A stretch of DNA of 64,000 nucleotides, taken from contig NZ_JADLJL010000013.1 of NCBI RefSeq assembly GCF_015680235.1, positions 55,513-119,512 on the forward strand, written 5' to 3'. The notes beneath the pieces were generated by a model. The model was given only the letters and a program-made list of their open reading frames with translations, ran no database searches and was not told the origin of the DNA. Shown one piece after another: positions 33,546-43,300 of the stretch. The position numbers and the translations under genes are program-made. Each line of letters opens with the position of its first letter. The stretch's first letter is position 1. The stretch is from Pseudomonas guariconensis (lineage in GTDB: Bacteria; Pseudomonadota; Gammaproteobacteria; Pseudomonadales; Pseudomonadaceae).

Positions 33546-34438
33546 GACTGGAACACCGGCACAGGGTTGCACCAACGGTCCTTGTACTCGCGATCGGCGC
33601 GACCGAAGGAGAACCGCAACGGCTTGTTGCGCGCTCGAGCGTCTTCCCAGGCGGCCTGGGTGTTGAGGAAACTCAACACGCTGCCAGGGCTGAAGGCCTT
33701 GGTCTCGGGGTCCACGCCGCCGTTGACGTACTCGACGCTGACCCACTCCGGCGCCTCGACCCGGTACACCAGCTGGATGGCGATAGGGGCGCCGTCGAGC
33801 AGCAGCACCGAGCCGATCAACAGCTCGCGCAGGCGCTCCAGCACCTCGGCCATGCGCGCTGCGCCGGTGGCCGGGAACCCCCAGCGACGCTGGAACAGGT
33901 CGCAGTACATCGCGGCGATTTCAGCGGCGGAGAAATCACTGATCGGCCGCACCACGCCGCCCGCCTCTTCCAGCAGGCGCAACTCGCGGCGCTGGTTGTA
34001 GCGAAACTTCTTGGACAGGTCTTCGTGGGCGCGCGCCATGGCCAGTTGCTCGGGCTGCGCCTTGAGGCCCGTGAACCTGCCTTGGTTCAGCTCCGACAGG
34101 TAACGCGCGGCATGGCGTAGCGGCGCCCCGGCATCACCGGCAGCCGGCAGGATGATCTCGGCGTTGCCGAGGTCGAACAGGCCTTTCTTGCCGTGACGCT
34201 TGAGCACGTCCTTGGACAGCGCCAGGTGCCGGCCCCAGGTGGGAATCGCAGCCTTGAGCTCGCCATCGTGGTGCCAGCCCAGGTAGCGCACCGGGATCTG
34301 GGCAAGATCGGCCAGTTGCTCGATCACCAGCGGATGGGTCGCGACGCTGCCGCCGAAACGCTGCCAGGCAGCGGCGTAGGTGGCCGCGTCGACAGGCGCC
34401 CAACCGCGTTCGCGAAAGGCCCGGATACGATTGAGCAT
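33542..34438 (-). CDS. mig-14: Mig-14 family antimicrobial-peptide resistance protein
   Basis: 298 residues. The C-terminal half looks like a GNAT/FemAB-type acyltransferase fold (KFRYNQRRELRLLEEAGG, MYCDLFQRRWGFPATG and SVEYVNGGVDPETKAFSPGS). The size and place between dnpA and wapH match PA5003. Mig-14 of Salmonella and P. aeruginosa is linked to resistance to cationic antimicrobial peptides at the inner membrane; the reaction is unknown. The start ATG shares one base with the wapH stop (TGATG). An ORF extension to 35293 was rejected as it only covers wapH. Confidence 0.82.
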   Translation of the reverse strand: MLNRIRAFRERGWAPVDAATYAAAWQRFGGSVATHPLVIEQLADLAQIPVRYLGWHHDGELKAAIPTWGRHLALSKDVLKRHGKKGLFDLGNAEIILPAAGDAGAPLRHAARYLSELNQGRFTGLKAQPEQLAMARAHEDLSKKFRYNQRRELRLLEEAGGVVRPISDFSAAEIAAMYCDLFQRRWGFPATGAARMAEVLERLRELLIGSVLLLDGAPIAIQLVYRVEAPEWVSVEYVNGGVDPETKAFSPGSVLSFLNTQAAWEDARARNKPLRFSFGRADREYKDRWCNPVPVFQS

Positions 34439-35568
34439 CACGCCTCCGCCATCAATGCACGCACCTGCGGCAGCGCCCAGAAGGCGTCGCGCACGGCTTG
34501 GTCGGAAAAGCGCTGGTGCAGCCGTTGCAGCATATGTTCGGCGCATGCCTGGCGCTGCGACGCATCGAGCCCTGCCATGTGCTTGAGCCCCTGAGCCAGC
34601 TGGCCGGCATCCCCCAACGGGAACAACACGCCCACGCCCTCGACCACTTCCTGGGCACCGCCGCAGGCCGTGGCCAGCAAGGGTACGCCCGCGACCATGG
34701 CCTCCAGCAGGACCATGCCGAACGGCTCGTGATCCGAACTCAGGGCGAACACATCGAACGCCTGGAAATACCGACGGGCATCGGGTACCTGGCCGAGAAA
34801 ATCGACCTGCCCGGCAATGCCCAGCGTCATGGCCTGGGCCTTGAGCGCTTCTTCCAGACGGCCCTTGCCCAGGATCGCCAGGCGCGCACCGGCGGGCAGG
34901 CTCGGCAGCGCCTCGGCGAAACCGCGCAGCAAGGTGGCTTGGTCCTTGTCCGGGTGCAGGCGCCCGACGTTGCCGACGATCCAGGCCTGCGGGTCGAGCC
35001 CCAGGGCCCGGCGCGCTTCTGCACGGGGCACAAGGCTCGCCTGCAGGGCCTGTACGTCGATCCGGTTGTACAAGGTCTGGATACGTTCGGCCGGCCAGTT
35101 GGCCAGGCAGCGGCGCATGTCGTCGCGCACCGCGTCCGAGACGCCCAGCAGGCTCAGGCGCTTGCGATACAGGTTGGCGAACAGGCGCCGGCCCCTGCGC
35201 TGGTAGTCGCCGAACGCATGGTGCACGCCGATCACCGGCAAGCCGGTGCCCAACAGCGCCACGTAGATCGGCTTGAAGCGGTGGGCGATACAAAAACTGA
35301 AGTTGCGCGCGGCGGCGATCTTGCGCAGGGCCGCAATGGCCCCGAGCTTCAGGCCGCGCACGGCCTTGGAGCTGAACTCCAGGAACAACACCTCGTCCGA
35401 GGCGCAGCCGGCCGCGACCTGGGGGTCGGCCTTGCCGGTCAAGAAGACCGTGGTGACCTGGTAGCCACGCCCCTGGAACAGGCTGGCGTATTGACGGGCG
35501 CAGTCCAGGAACGGCCCGTCATAGCCATGGCAGAACTGCAGGACGCGCCGTTCAGAGCGGTTGGTCAT
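34438..35568 (-). CDS. wapH: LPS core glycosyltransferase WapH type (GT4)
   Basis: 376 residues from the ATG at 35568 (MTNRSERRVLQFCHGYDGPF). It is a GT-B enzyme with IVGNVGRLHPDKDQATLLRG, LAILGKGRLEEAL and the FALSSDHEPFGMVLLEAM motif. PA5004 (wapH) holds the same position in P. aeruginosa and is assigned to outer-core glycosylation. It overlaps the carbamoyltransferase stop by 17 bases, and a start at 35583 is possible. Confidence 0.82.
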   Translation of the reverse strand: MTNRSERRVLQFCHGYDGPFLDCARQYASLFQGRGYQVTTVFLTGKADPQVAAGCASDEVLFLEFSSKAVRGLKLGAIAALRKIAAARNFSFCIAHRFKPIYVALLGTGLPVIGVHHAFGDYQRRGRRLFANLYRKRLSLLGVSDAVRDDMRRCLANWPAERIQTLYNRIDVQALQASLVPRAEARRALGLDPQAWIVGNVGRLHPDKDQATLLRGFAEALPSLPAGARLAILGKGRLEEALKAQAMTLGIAGQVDFLGQVPDARRYFQAFDVFALSSDHEPFGMVLLEAMVAGVPLLATACGGAQEVVEGVGVLFPLGDAGQLAQGLKHMAGLDASQRQACAEHMLQRLHQRFSDQAVRDAFWALPQVRALMAEA

Positions 35569-37309
35569 AAGGCGCTGCGCCATCCTTGACCACCAGGATG
35601 TCTTCCATGATCAGGTACTGCAGGTCCGAGCCGAAGAACATGTTCAGGGCATCGGTCGGCGAGCAGATCATGGGTTCGCCACGACGGTTGAGCGAGGTGT
35701 TCAGCGATACGCCGTTGCCGGTCAGGTCCTCGAGGGCCTTCATCATGTCGTAGTAGCGTGGGTTGTACTCGCGCTTGAGGACCTGGGCACGCGAGGTACC
35801 GTCCTCATGGACCACTTCAGGCACGCGGGTCTTCCACTCCTCGGCCACCTCGAAGGTGAAGGTCATGAACGGCGCCGGGTGGTCGACCTTGATCATCTGC
35901 GGCGCGACGGTGTCGAGCATCGACGGGCAGAAGGGTCTCCAGCGCTCGCGGAACTTGATCTGCTCGTTGATCCGGTCGGCCACGCCCGGCACGCTCGGGC
36001 AGCCAATGATGGAGCGACCGCCCAAGGCGCGTGGGCCGAACTCCATGCGGCCCTGGAACCAGGCCACCGGGTTGCCATCGACCATGATCTTGGCGATGCG
36101 CTGCGGCATGTCGTCGAGCTTGCGCCACTTGGGCGCGTTCGGGTGGCGGGCGCAGGCGGCGATCACGTCTTCGTTGGAGTACGCAGGGCCGAGATAGACA
36201 TGTTCCATCTTCTCGACCGGCACGCCACGGGCGTGAGACACATAGGCTGCGGCGCCGACCGCGGTACCGGCGTCGCCGGACGCCGGCTGCACGAACAGCT
36301 CCTTGACGTCCGGGCGGGCGATGATCTTCTGGTTGAGCTTGACGTTCAGCGCGCAGCCGCCAGCGAAGGCCAGCTTGCCGGTCTGTTTGAGGGTGTCGCC
36401 CAGGTAGTGGTCGATCATCTGCAGGGCGAGCTTCTCGAACAGCGCCTGCATGCTCGCCGCGTAGTGGATGTACGGCTCGTCGGCGATGTCGCCTTCGCGC
36501 TTGGGGCCCAGCCATTCGATCAGCTTGGGCGAGAAGTAGAAGCCCTTGCCCTTCTCTTTATAGCGACGCAGGCCAATGACGTTGGCGTATTCGGTGTTGA
36601 TCACCAGTTCGCCGTTCTCGAAGCTGGCCAGACGGGAGAAGTCGTACTTGCTGGCATCGCCGTACGGGGCCATGCCCATGACCTTGAACTCGCCGTCGAG
36701 CATTTCGAAACCGAGGAACTCGGTGATCGCGCCATACAGGCCGCCCAGGGAGTCCGGGTCGTAGAACTCCTTGATCTTGTGGATCTTGCCGTTCTCGCCG
36801 TAGCCGAAGAAGGTGGTGGCGTACTCACCCTTGCCGTCGATGCCGAGGATCGCGGTCTTTTCCTTGAAGCCCGAGCAGTGGTAGGCGCTCGAGGCGTGGG
36901 CCAGGTGGTGTTCGACCGGTTCGATCTTGATCTTCTTCGGGTCGAAGCCCAGCTGCTCCAGGCACCAGACGATCTTCTTGCGGTAGCGCTTGTAGCGACG
37001 GTTGCCCATCAGGATCGCATCGAGGGCGCGGTCCGGGGCGTACCAGTAGCGCTTGGCATAATGCCAGCGTGCCTTGCCGAACAGGCTGATGGGGGCGAAC
37101 GGGATGGCCACGACGTCGACGTCGGACGGCTTGATGCCGGCCTGCTCCAGGCAGAACTTCGCCGACTCGTAGGGCATGCGGTTCTTCGCATGCTTGTCAC
37201 GCACGAAGCGCTCTTCTTCGGCGGCGGCAATCAGCTTGCCGTCGATGTACAGGGCCGCGGAAGGGTCATGGCTAAGGGCGCCGGACAGGCCAAGAATCGT
37301 CAATGCCAA
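35552..37309 (-). CDS. Carbamoyltransferase (LPS core heptose carbamoylation, PA5005 type)
   Basis: 585 residues of the NodU/CmcH/TobZ family. The N-terminal Kae1-like domain has ILGLSGALSHDPSAAL, HHLAHASSAYH with metal-binding histidines and GIDGKGEYAT. The C-terminal YrdC-like part has FQGRMEFGPRALGGRSI and LNTSLNRRGEPM. P. aeruginosa core HepII carries a 7-O-carbamoyl group and PA5005 is the proposed enzyme; the gene is in the same place here. It is the first gene of the minus-strand operon running down to the glycosyltransferase at 31144. Confidence 0.87.
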   Translation of the reverse strand: MALTILGLSGALSHDPSAALYIDGKLIAAAEEERFVRDKHAKNRMPYESAKFCLEQAGIKPSDVDVVAIPFAPISLFGKARWHYAKRYWYAPDRALDAILMGNRRYKRYRKKIVWCLEQLGFDPKKIKIEPVEHHLAHASSAYHCSGFKEKTAILGIDGKGEYATTFFGYGENGKIHKIKEFYDPDSLGGLYGAITEFLGFEMLDGEFKVMGMAPYGDASKYDFSRLASFENGELVINTEYANVIGLRRYKEKGKGFYFSPKLIEWLGPKREGDIADEPYIHYAASMQALFEKLALQMIDHYLGDTLKQTGKLAFAGGCALNVKLNQKIIARPDVKELFVQPASGDAGTAVGAAAYVSHARGVPVEKMEHVYLGPAYSNEDVIAACARHPNAPKWRKLDDMPQRIAKIMVDGNPVAWFQGRMEFGPRALGGRSIIGCPSVPGVADRINEQIKFRERWRPFCPSMLDTVAPQMIKVDHPAPFMTFTFEVAEEWKTRVPEVVHEDGTSRAQVLKREYNPRYYDMMKALEDLTGNGVSLNTSLNRRGEPMICSPTDALNMFFGSDLQYLIMEDILVVKDGAAPYDQPL

Positions 37310-37420
37310 GGGTCTAGCCTCTTCATTCGGTAGAGATGCGCCGACGGCCTCATGGGCGGACGGCGGCTAAAGGGCGGGATTATAACGCAAACATATGCGC
37401 AACGCGGCAACCTGTACCGG

Positions 37421-37515
37421 CCTCATCGCCGGCAAGCCGGCTCCCACAGGTACAGCGCAGGCCTCAAGGGCGATGGTGTATCTGTGGGAGCCGGCTTGCC
37501 GGCGATGAGGCCAGC
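37421..37515. repeat. Inverted REP pair (BIME)
   Basis: CATCGCCGGCAAGCCGGCTCCCACAGG (about 37424-37451) and GGGAGCCGGCTTGCCGGCGATGAGG (37485-37512), in the gap upstream of the carbamoyltransferase and downstream of rlmJ. Confidence 0.87.
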
Positions 37516-37529
37516 ACAGGCAATCAAGA

Positions 37530-38366
37530 TTATTCGGCGATCAGCCAATCCATGCGGAAGCTGCCGGCGGTCTGCGCCAGCTCCTTGGCCAGCCAGGGCA
37601 GCAGCTCCTTGAGCTCGTCCTCCAGGCCCCACGGTGGGTTGGCGATGGCCAGGCCCGAGCCGTTCAGCCCCTGCGGGCTGTCTTGGTGATGCACGTACAG
37701 CTCGACCCGCAGCAGCTTGGGCGCGCCGGTGCTGGTCAGGTCCTGGTAGAAACGGGTCAGGGAACGCTGGTCCTTGATCGGGTACCAGATCGCCGCGACG
37801 GTTTGGCGCATGCGGCCGATCGCTTCCTTCATCGCCACGGTGCAGCGCTTGAGCTCATCGGCCTGCTCGAAGGGCGGGTCGATCAACATCACGGCGCGCT
37901 TTTCCTGCACCGGCAGCAAGGCTCGGGGCACATGCCAGCCCTCGCCCAGGTGCACGACCACCCGCGGGTCCTTCTTCATGTTGTCCTTGAGCAGCGGGCC
38001 GTCCTCGGGATGCTTCTCGTTGAGCAGCGCGCGGTCCTGCTGGCGCATCAGACGCCGCGCCAGCTCCGGGGAACCTGGGTAGTAGCGCAGCTCGCCATCG
38101 GGGTTCATGCGCTTGATGATGCGCAGGTAATCGGCGGTGACGGCCGGCAGGTCATCGCGATTCCACAGGCGGGCAACACCTTCGAGGTATTCACCGGTAC
38201 GGGTCGCCTGGTCACCCTGCAGGTCATACAGGCCAAGGCCGGCGTGGGTGTCGATATAGGCGAACGGCTGTTCTTTGCGCGACATCAGGGCGATGAGGCG
38301 GGTCAGCACGATGTGCTTGAGAACGTCGGCGTGGTTGCCGGCGTGGAAGGCGTGACGATAGTTCAT
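37530..38366 (-). CDS. rlmJ: 23S rRNA (adenine-2030-N6)-methyltransferase
   Basis: 278 residues. It begins MNYRHAFHAGNHADVLKHIV, a hallmark of RlmJ, then has IDTHAGLGLYDL for AdoMet binding and the catalytic DPPF in MLIDPPFEQADEL. It methylates A2030 of 23S rRNA. Gene context (next to putP) is as in P. putida. It is flanked by two REP pairs. Confidence 0.93.
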   Translation of the reverse strand: MNYRHAFHAGNHADVLKHIVLTRLIALMSRKEQPFAYIDTHAGLGLYDLQGDQATRTGEYLEGVARLWNRDDLPAVTADYLRIIKRMNPDGELRYYPGSPELARRLMRQQDRALLNEKHPEDGPLLKDNMKKDPRVVVHLGEGWHVPRALLPVQEKRAVMLIDPPFEQADELKRCTVAMKEAIGRMRQTVAAIWYPIKDQRSLTRFYQDLTSTGAPKLLRVELYVHHQDSPQGLNGSGLAIANPPWGLEDELKELLPWLAKELAQTAGSFRMDWLIAE

Positions 38367-38436
38367 GGCGACTCCTGCGGGGGTGGCAAGTTTACCTTGT
38401 CATGCAGGTGGCGTCAGGCCTGGCTGTCGGAGTTGA

Positions 38437-38523
38437 CCTCATCGTCGGCAAGCCGGCTCCCACAGGAACCCTGGAACCTTTCGGACCGGGTTCACTGTGG
38501 GAGCCGGCTTGCCGGCGATGAAG
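38437..38523. repeat. Inverted REP pair (BIME)
   Basis: ATCGTCGGCAAGCCGGCTCCCACAGG (about 38441-38467) and GGGAGCCGGCTTGCCGGCGATGAAG (38498-38522), between rlmJ and putP. Confidence 0.85.
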
Positions 38524-38541
38524 CCGACTCCCATCACAGGC

Positions 38542-40020
38542 TTACTTGTCAGCGTGATACGCCGCGTCGGCCTTCTCGAAGCGCGAGACCATGCTGGTCG
38601 ATGGACGACCCAGCTTGCTCACCACGACGATGGCGATGCTGGCGAACAGGAAGCCCGGGATGATCTCGTACAGGCCCAGGCCAACATAGTTCTTCCATAG
38701 GATCACGGTCAGGGCACCGACCACGATGCCAGCCAGAGCGCCGTTGCGGGTCATGCCCTTCCACAGTACCGAGATCAGCACCACCGGACCGAAGGCGGCG
38801 CCGAAGCCGGCCCAAGCGTAGGCCACCAGGCCCAGCACGCGGTTTTCCGGGTTGGCGGCCATGGCGATGGCGATCAGGGCCACGGCCAGGACCATCAGGC
38901 GGCCGACCCAGACCAGCTCACGCTGGGAAGCACCCTTGCGCAGGAAGGCCTTGTAGAAGTCTTCGGTCAGGGCGCTGGAGCACACCAGCAACTGGCAGCT
39001 CAGGGTGCTCATCACCGCGGCCAGGATGGCCGACAGCAGCACACCGGCGATCCAGGGGTTGAACAGGATCTTGGCCAGCTCGATGAACACACGCTCGTGG
39101 TTCTCGGTGACAGGGCCCGCTACCTCGGGGTGCGCCGAGAAGTAGGCGATGCCGAAGAAGCCCACAGCACAGGTACCAGCCAGGCACAGGATCATCCAGG
39201 TCATGGAGATGCGGCGGGCCTTGGCGATGGATTTCACCGAGTCGGCGGCCATGAAGCGCGCCAGGATGTGCGGCTGGCCGAAGTAGCCCAGGCCCCAACC
39301 CATCAGCGAGATGATGCCGATGAAGGTTGCGCCCTTGAACATGTCGAAGTTCGTCGGGTCTTGCAGCTCGATGGCCTGGAACGTCGCATCGAAGCCGCCG
39401 GTGGAAATCAGCACGATGATCGGGGTCAGGATCAGCGCGAAGATCATCAGCGAGGCCTGCACGGTATCGGTCCAGCTCACCGCCAGGAAGCCACCGATGA
39501 AGGTGTAGGCGATGGTCGCTGCGGCGCCGGCCCACAGGGCGGTCTCGTACGACATGCCGAAGGTGCTTTCGAACAGGCGGGCGCCGGCGACGATGCCGGA
39601 GGCGCAGTAGATGGTGAAGAACACCAGGATGACGATGGCCGAGATGATCCGCAGCAGGCCCGACTGGTCTTCGAAACGGCTGGAGAAGTAGTCCGGCAGG
39701 GTCAGCGCATCACCGTTATGCTCGGTCTGCACGCGCAGGCGACCGGCGACGAACAGCCAGTTGAGGTAGGCACCGACGGTCAAGCCGATGGCGATCCAGG
39801 CTTCGGACAGGCCCGCGAAATAGATGGCCCCAGGCAGGCCCATCAACAACCAGCCGCTCATGTCGGAGGCACCGGCGGAAAGCGCGGTGACCACGCTGCC
39901 GAGGCTACGGCCGCCGAGAATGTAGTCGGAGAGGTTCTTGGTGGAGCGATAGGCGGCGAAGCCGATCAGCACCATTACTGCGATATAGATCACGAACGTG
40001 ATCGTCAATGGATTGCCCAT
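38542..40020 (-). CDS. putP: Sodium/proline symporter
   Basis: 492 residues with about 13 membrane segments of the SSS family. Recognised segments are DYILGGRSLGSVVTALSAGASDMSG (split over the first helices), GLPGAIYFAGLSEAWIAIG and GWGLGYFGQPHIL. The ATG at 40020 gives MGNPLTITFVIYIAV, the normal PutP start; the 19-codon longer ORF enters the operator region. It imports proline for PutA and is divergent from putA across the GTTGCA cluster. Confidence 0.95.
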   Translation of the reverse strand: MGNPLTITFVIYIAVMVLIGFAAYRSTKNLSDYILGGRSLGSVVTALSAGASDMSGWLLMGLPGAIYFAGLSEAWIAIGLTVGAYLNWLFVAGRLRVQTEHNGDALTLPDYFSSRFEDQSGLLRIISAIVILVFFTIYCASGIVAGARLFESTFGMSYETALWAGAAATIAYTFIGGFLAVSWTDTVQASLMIFALILTPIIVLISTGGFDATFQAIELQDPTNFDMFKGATFIGIISLMGWGLGYFGQPHILARFMAADSVKSIAKARRISMTWMILCLAGTCAVGFFGIAYFSAHPEVAGPVTENHERVFIELAKILFNPWIAGVLLSAILAAVMSTLSCQLLVCSSALTEDFYKAFLRKGASQRELVWVGRLMVLAVALIAIAMAANPENRVLGLVAYAWAGFGAAFGPVVLISVLWKGMTRNGALAGIVVGALTVILWKNYVGLGLYEIIPGFLFASIAIVVVSKLGRPSTSMVSRFEKADAAYHADK

Positions 40021-40070
40021 GGTTGTGCCCTGGCGTTTGTTTTTATGTTCAAGCGACCGCCCGCACGACG

Positions 40071-40307
40071 GTTGCACCTAGGCGGCGAATCCTATGCAAC
40101 AACGCGAACAGGGTGCAACCATTTTTCGATGGCAAGTTGCACCCATTCGTGCATTTTCGGAAAAATCCTGCTTTTTGCGCCTTTTTGGAGCATAGACAGC
40201 CTTTTTCATAAGAAAACGCACCAAGAACAGGCTTTTTCGCGGTGTAAGAAAATCCGCCTGACGAGTTGCACCTTTTCCACGGAAAAAACGGGTTGCACCC
40301 GGTTGCA
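40071..40307. promoter_or_regulatory. PutA operator array: seven GTTGCA hexamers
   Basis: GTTGCA occurs forward at 40071, 40136, 40265, 40292 and 40302, and reversed (TGCAAC) at 40095 and 40114. GTTGCA is the known core of PutA operators in E. coli. The first four flank the putP start side and the last three lie 70-112 bases before putA. The 356-base gap holds no other gene; its middle (40160-40250) is unusually AT-rich. PutA's own ribbon-helix-helix domain should bind here and repress both genes without proline. Confidence 0.85.
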
Positions 40308-40376
40308 CCCGAATTATCCTACAGCTAATCTTGCGTCCAGCTTAGGCCACGCCCGTGGCAATAACGAGGATAAAAA

Positions 40377-43300
40377 ATGGCGACGACCACCCTTGGGGTC
40401 AAACTCGACGACCCGACCCGTGAGCGACTCAAAGCAGCTGCGCAGTCCATAGACCGCACGCCGCACTGGTTGATCAAGCAAGCGATCTTCAATTACCTGG
40501 AGAAGCTCGAGGGTGGCGCCACCCTGCACGAACTCAGCGGCCAGGCCGGCAACCCTGCCGATGACGCCGGCGAGATCCAGCCCGACCACAGCCACCAGTG
40601 CTTCCTGGAGTTCGCCGAGAGCATCCTGCCGCAATCGGTGCTGCGCGCTGCGATCACAGCCGCCTACCGCCGCCCAGAGCCGGAAGTGGTGCCGATGCTG
40701 CTCGAACAGGCTCGCCTGTCGGTCGAGCAGGCAGACGCGACTAATAAGCTGGCCGCCGGCATCGCCGAAAAATTGCGCAACCAGAAGAGCACCGGCGGCC
40801 GTGCCGGTATCGTCCAGGGCCTGCTGCAGGAATTCTCCCTGTCGTCCCAGGAAGGCGTGGCCCTGATGTGCCTGGCCGAAGCCCTGCTGCGCATCCCCGA
40901 CAAGGGCACCCGTGACGCGCTGATCCGCGACAAGATCAGCACCGGTAACTGGCAGCCGCACCTGGGCAATAGCCCGTCGCTGTTCGTCAATGCCGCCACC
41001 TGGGGCCTGCTGCTGACCGGCAAGCTGGTCTCCACCCACAACGAATCCGGCCTGACCTCCTCGCTCACCCGCATCATCGGCAAGAGCGGCGAGCCGATGA
41101 TCCGCAAGGGCGTCGACATGGCCATGCGCCTGATGGGCGAGCAATTCGTCACCGGCGAGACCATCGCCGAAGCCCTGGCCAACGCCAGCCGCTTCGAGTC
41201 CAAGGGCTTCCGCTATTCCTACGACATGCTCGGCGAGGCTGCCCTGACCGAGCATGACGCCCAGAAGTACCTGGCGTCCTACGAGCAGGCGATCCACTCG
41301 ATCGGCAAGGCTTCCCACGGCCGTGGCATCTATGAAGGCCCAGGCATCTCCATCAAGCTGTCGGCCCTGCACCCGCGCTACAGCCGCGCCCAGTACGAAC
41401 GCGTGATGGAAGAGCTGTACCCGCGCCTGCTGTCGCTGACGCTGCTGGCCAAGCAGTACGACATCGGCCTGAACATCGACGCCGAGGAAGCCGACCGCCT
41501 GGAGCTGTCCCTGGACCTGCTCGAGCGCCTGTGCTTCGAGCCATCGCTGGCCGGCTGGAACGGCATCGGCTTCGTCATCCAGGCCTACCAGAAGCGCTGC
41601 CCGTACGTGATCGACTATGTCATCGACTTGGCCAAGCGCAGCCGCCACCGCCTGATGATTCGCCTGGTGAAAGGCGCCTACTGGGACAGCGAGATCAAGC
41701 GCGCCCAGGTCGAAGGCCTGGAAGGCTACCCGGTCTACACCCGCAAGGTGTACACCGACGTTTCCTACATCGCCTGTGCACGCAAGTTGCTGTCGGTACC
41801 CGAAGCCATCTATCCACAGTTCGCCACCCACAACGCCCACACCCTGTCGGCCATCTACCACATCGCCGGCCAGAACTACTACCCGGGCCAGTACGAGTTC
41901 CAGTGCCTGCATGGCATGGGCGAGCCGCTGTACGAGCAGGTGGTGGGCAAGGTTTCCGAAGGCAAGCTGAACCGCCCATGCCGCGTCTATGCACCGGTCG
42001 GCACCCATGAAACCCTGCTGGCCTACCTGGTGCGCCGCCTGCTGGAAAACGGCGCCAACACCTCGTTCGTCAACCGCATCGCCGACCACTCGATCTCCAT
42101 CCAGGAACTGGTCGCCGACCCGGTCGCCAGCATCGAGCGCATGGCCACCCAAGAAGGCCAGATCGGCCTGCCGCACCCGCGCATCCCGCTGCCACGCGAC
42201 CTTTACGGCAACGAGCGGGCAAACTCGGCCGGCATCGACATGGCCAACGAGCATCGCCTGGCATCGCTGTCCTGCGCCCTGCTTGCCACTGCCCACAATG
42301 ACTGGAAGGCCGCACCGTTGCTGGCCTGCGCCGCCAGCGAGCAGCCGGCCGCACCGGTACTCAACCCGTCGGACCACCGCGATGTGGTGGGCCATGTGCA
42401 GGAAGCGACCGTCGCCGATGTCGACAACGCCATCCAGTGCGCCCTGAACGCCGCACCGATCTGGCAGGCCACCCCGCCAGCCGAGCGCGCCGCGATCCTC
42501 GAGCGCACTGCCGACCTGATGGAAGCCGAGATCCAGCCACTGATGGGCTTGCTGGTGCGCGAAGCCGGCAAGACCTTCGCCAACGCCATCGCCGAAGTGC
42601 GCGAAGCCGTGGACTTCCTGCGCTACTACGCCGTCCAGGCACGCAATGACTTCAGCAACGACGCCCACCGACCGCTGGGCCCGGTGGTGTGCATCAGCCC
42701 GTGGAACTTCCCGCTGGCGATCTTCACCGGCCAGGTTGCCGCCGCCCTGGCCGCCGGCAACCCGGTACTGGCCAAGCCGGCCGAACAGACCCCGCTGGTC
42801 GCCGCCCAGGCCGTGCGCCTGCTGCTCGAAGCCGGTATCCCTGAAGGCGTGCTGCAACTGCTGCCGGGCCGCGGCGAGACCGTCGGCGCCGGCCTGGTGG
42901 GCGATGAACGCGTCAAGGGCGTGATGTTCACCGGTTCCACCGAAGTGGCGCGCCTGCTACAGCGCAATATCGCCGGTCGCCTGGATGCCCAGGGCCGCCC
43001 GATCCCGCTGATCGCCGAGACCGGCGGCCAGAACGCCATGATCGTCGACTCCTCGGCGCTGACCGAGCAAGTGGTGATCGACGTGGTGTCCTCGGCGTTC
43101 GACAGCGCCGGCCAGCGTTGCTCGGCCCTGCGCGTGCTGTGCCTGCAGGAGGACTCCGCCGACCGCGTGATCGAGATGCTCAAAGGCGCCATGGCCGAAA
43201 GCCGCCTGGGCAACCCAGAGCGCCTGTCCGTGGACATCGGCCCGGTGATCGACGCCGAAGCCAAGGCTGGTATCGAGAAGCACATCCAGGGCATGCGCGA

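Noticed and set aside
33542..35293. 583-codon version of the mig-14 frame
   Set aside because: The upstream half is only an out-of-frame reading of wapH; the ATG at 34438 gives the family's normal length.
40314..42857. 847-codon open frame on the minus strand opposite putA
   Set aside because: Shadow of putA in high-GC DNA; its composition is Gly/Ala/Leu/Gln-rich with no domain, and putA is beyond doubt.
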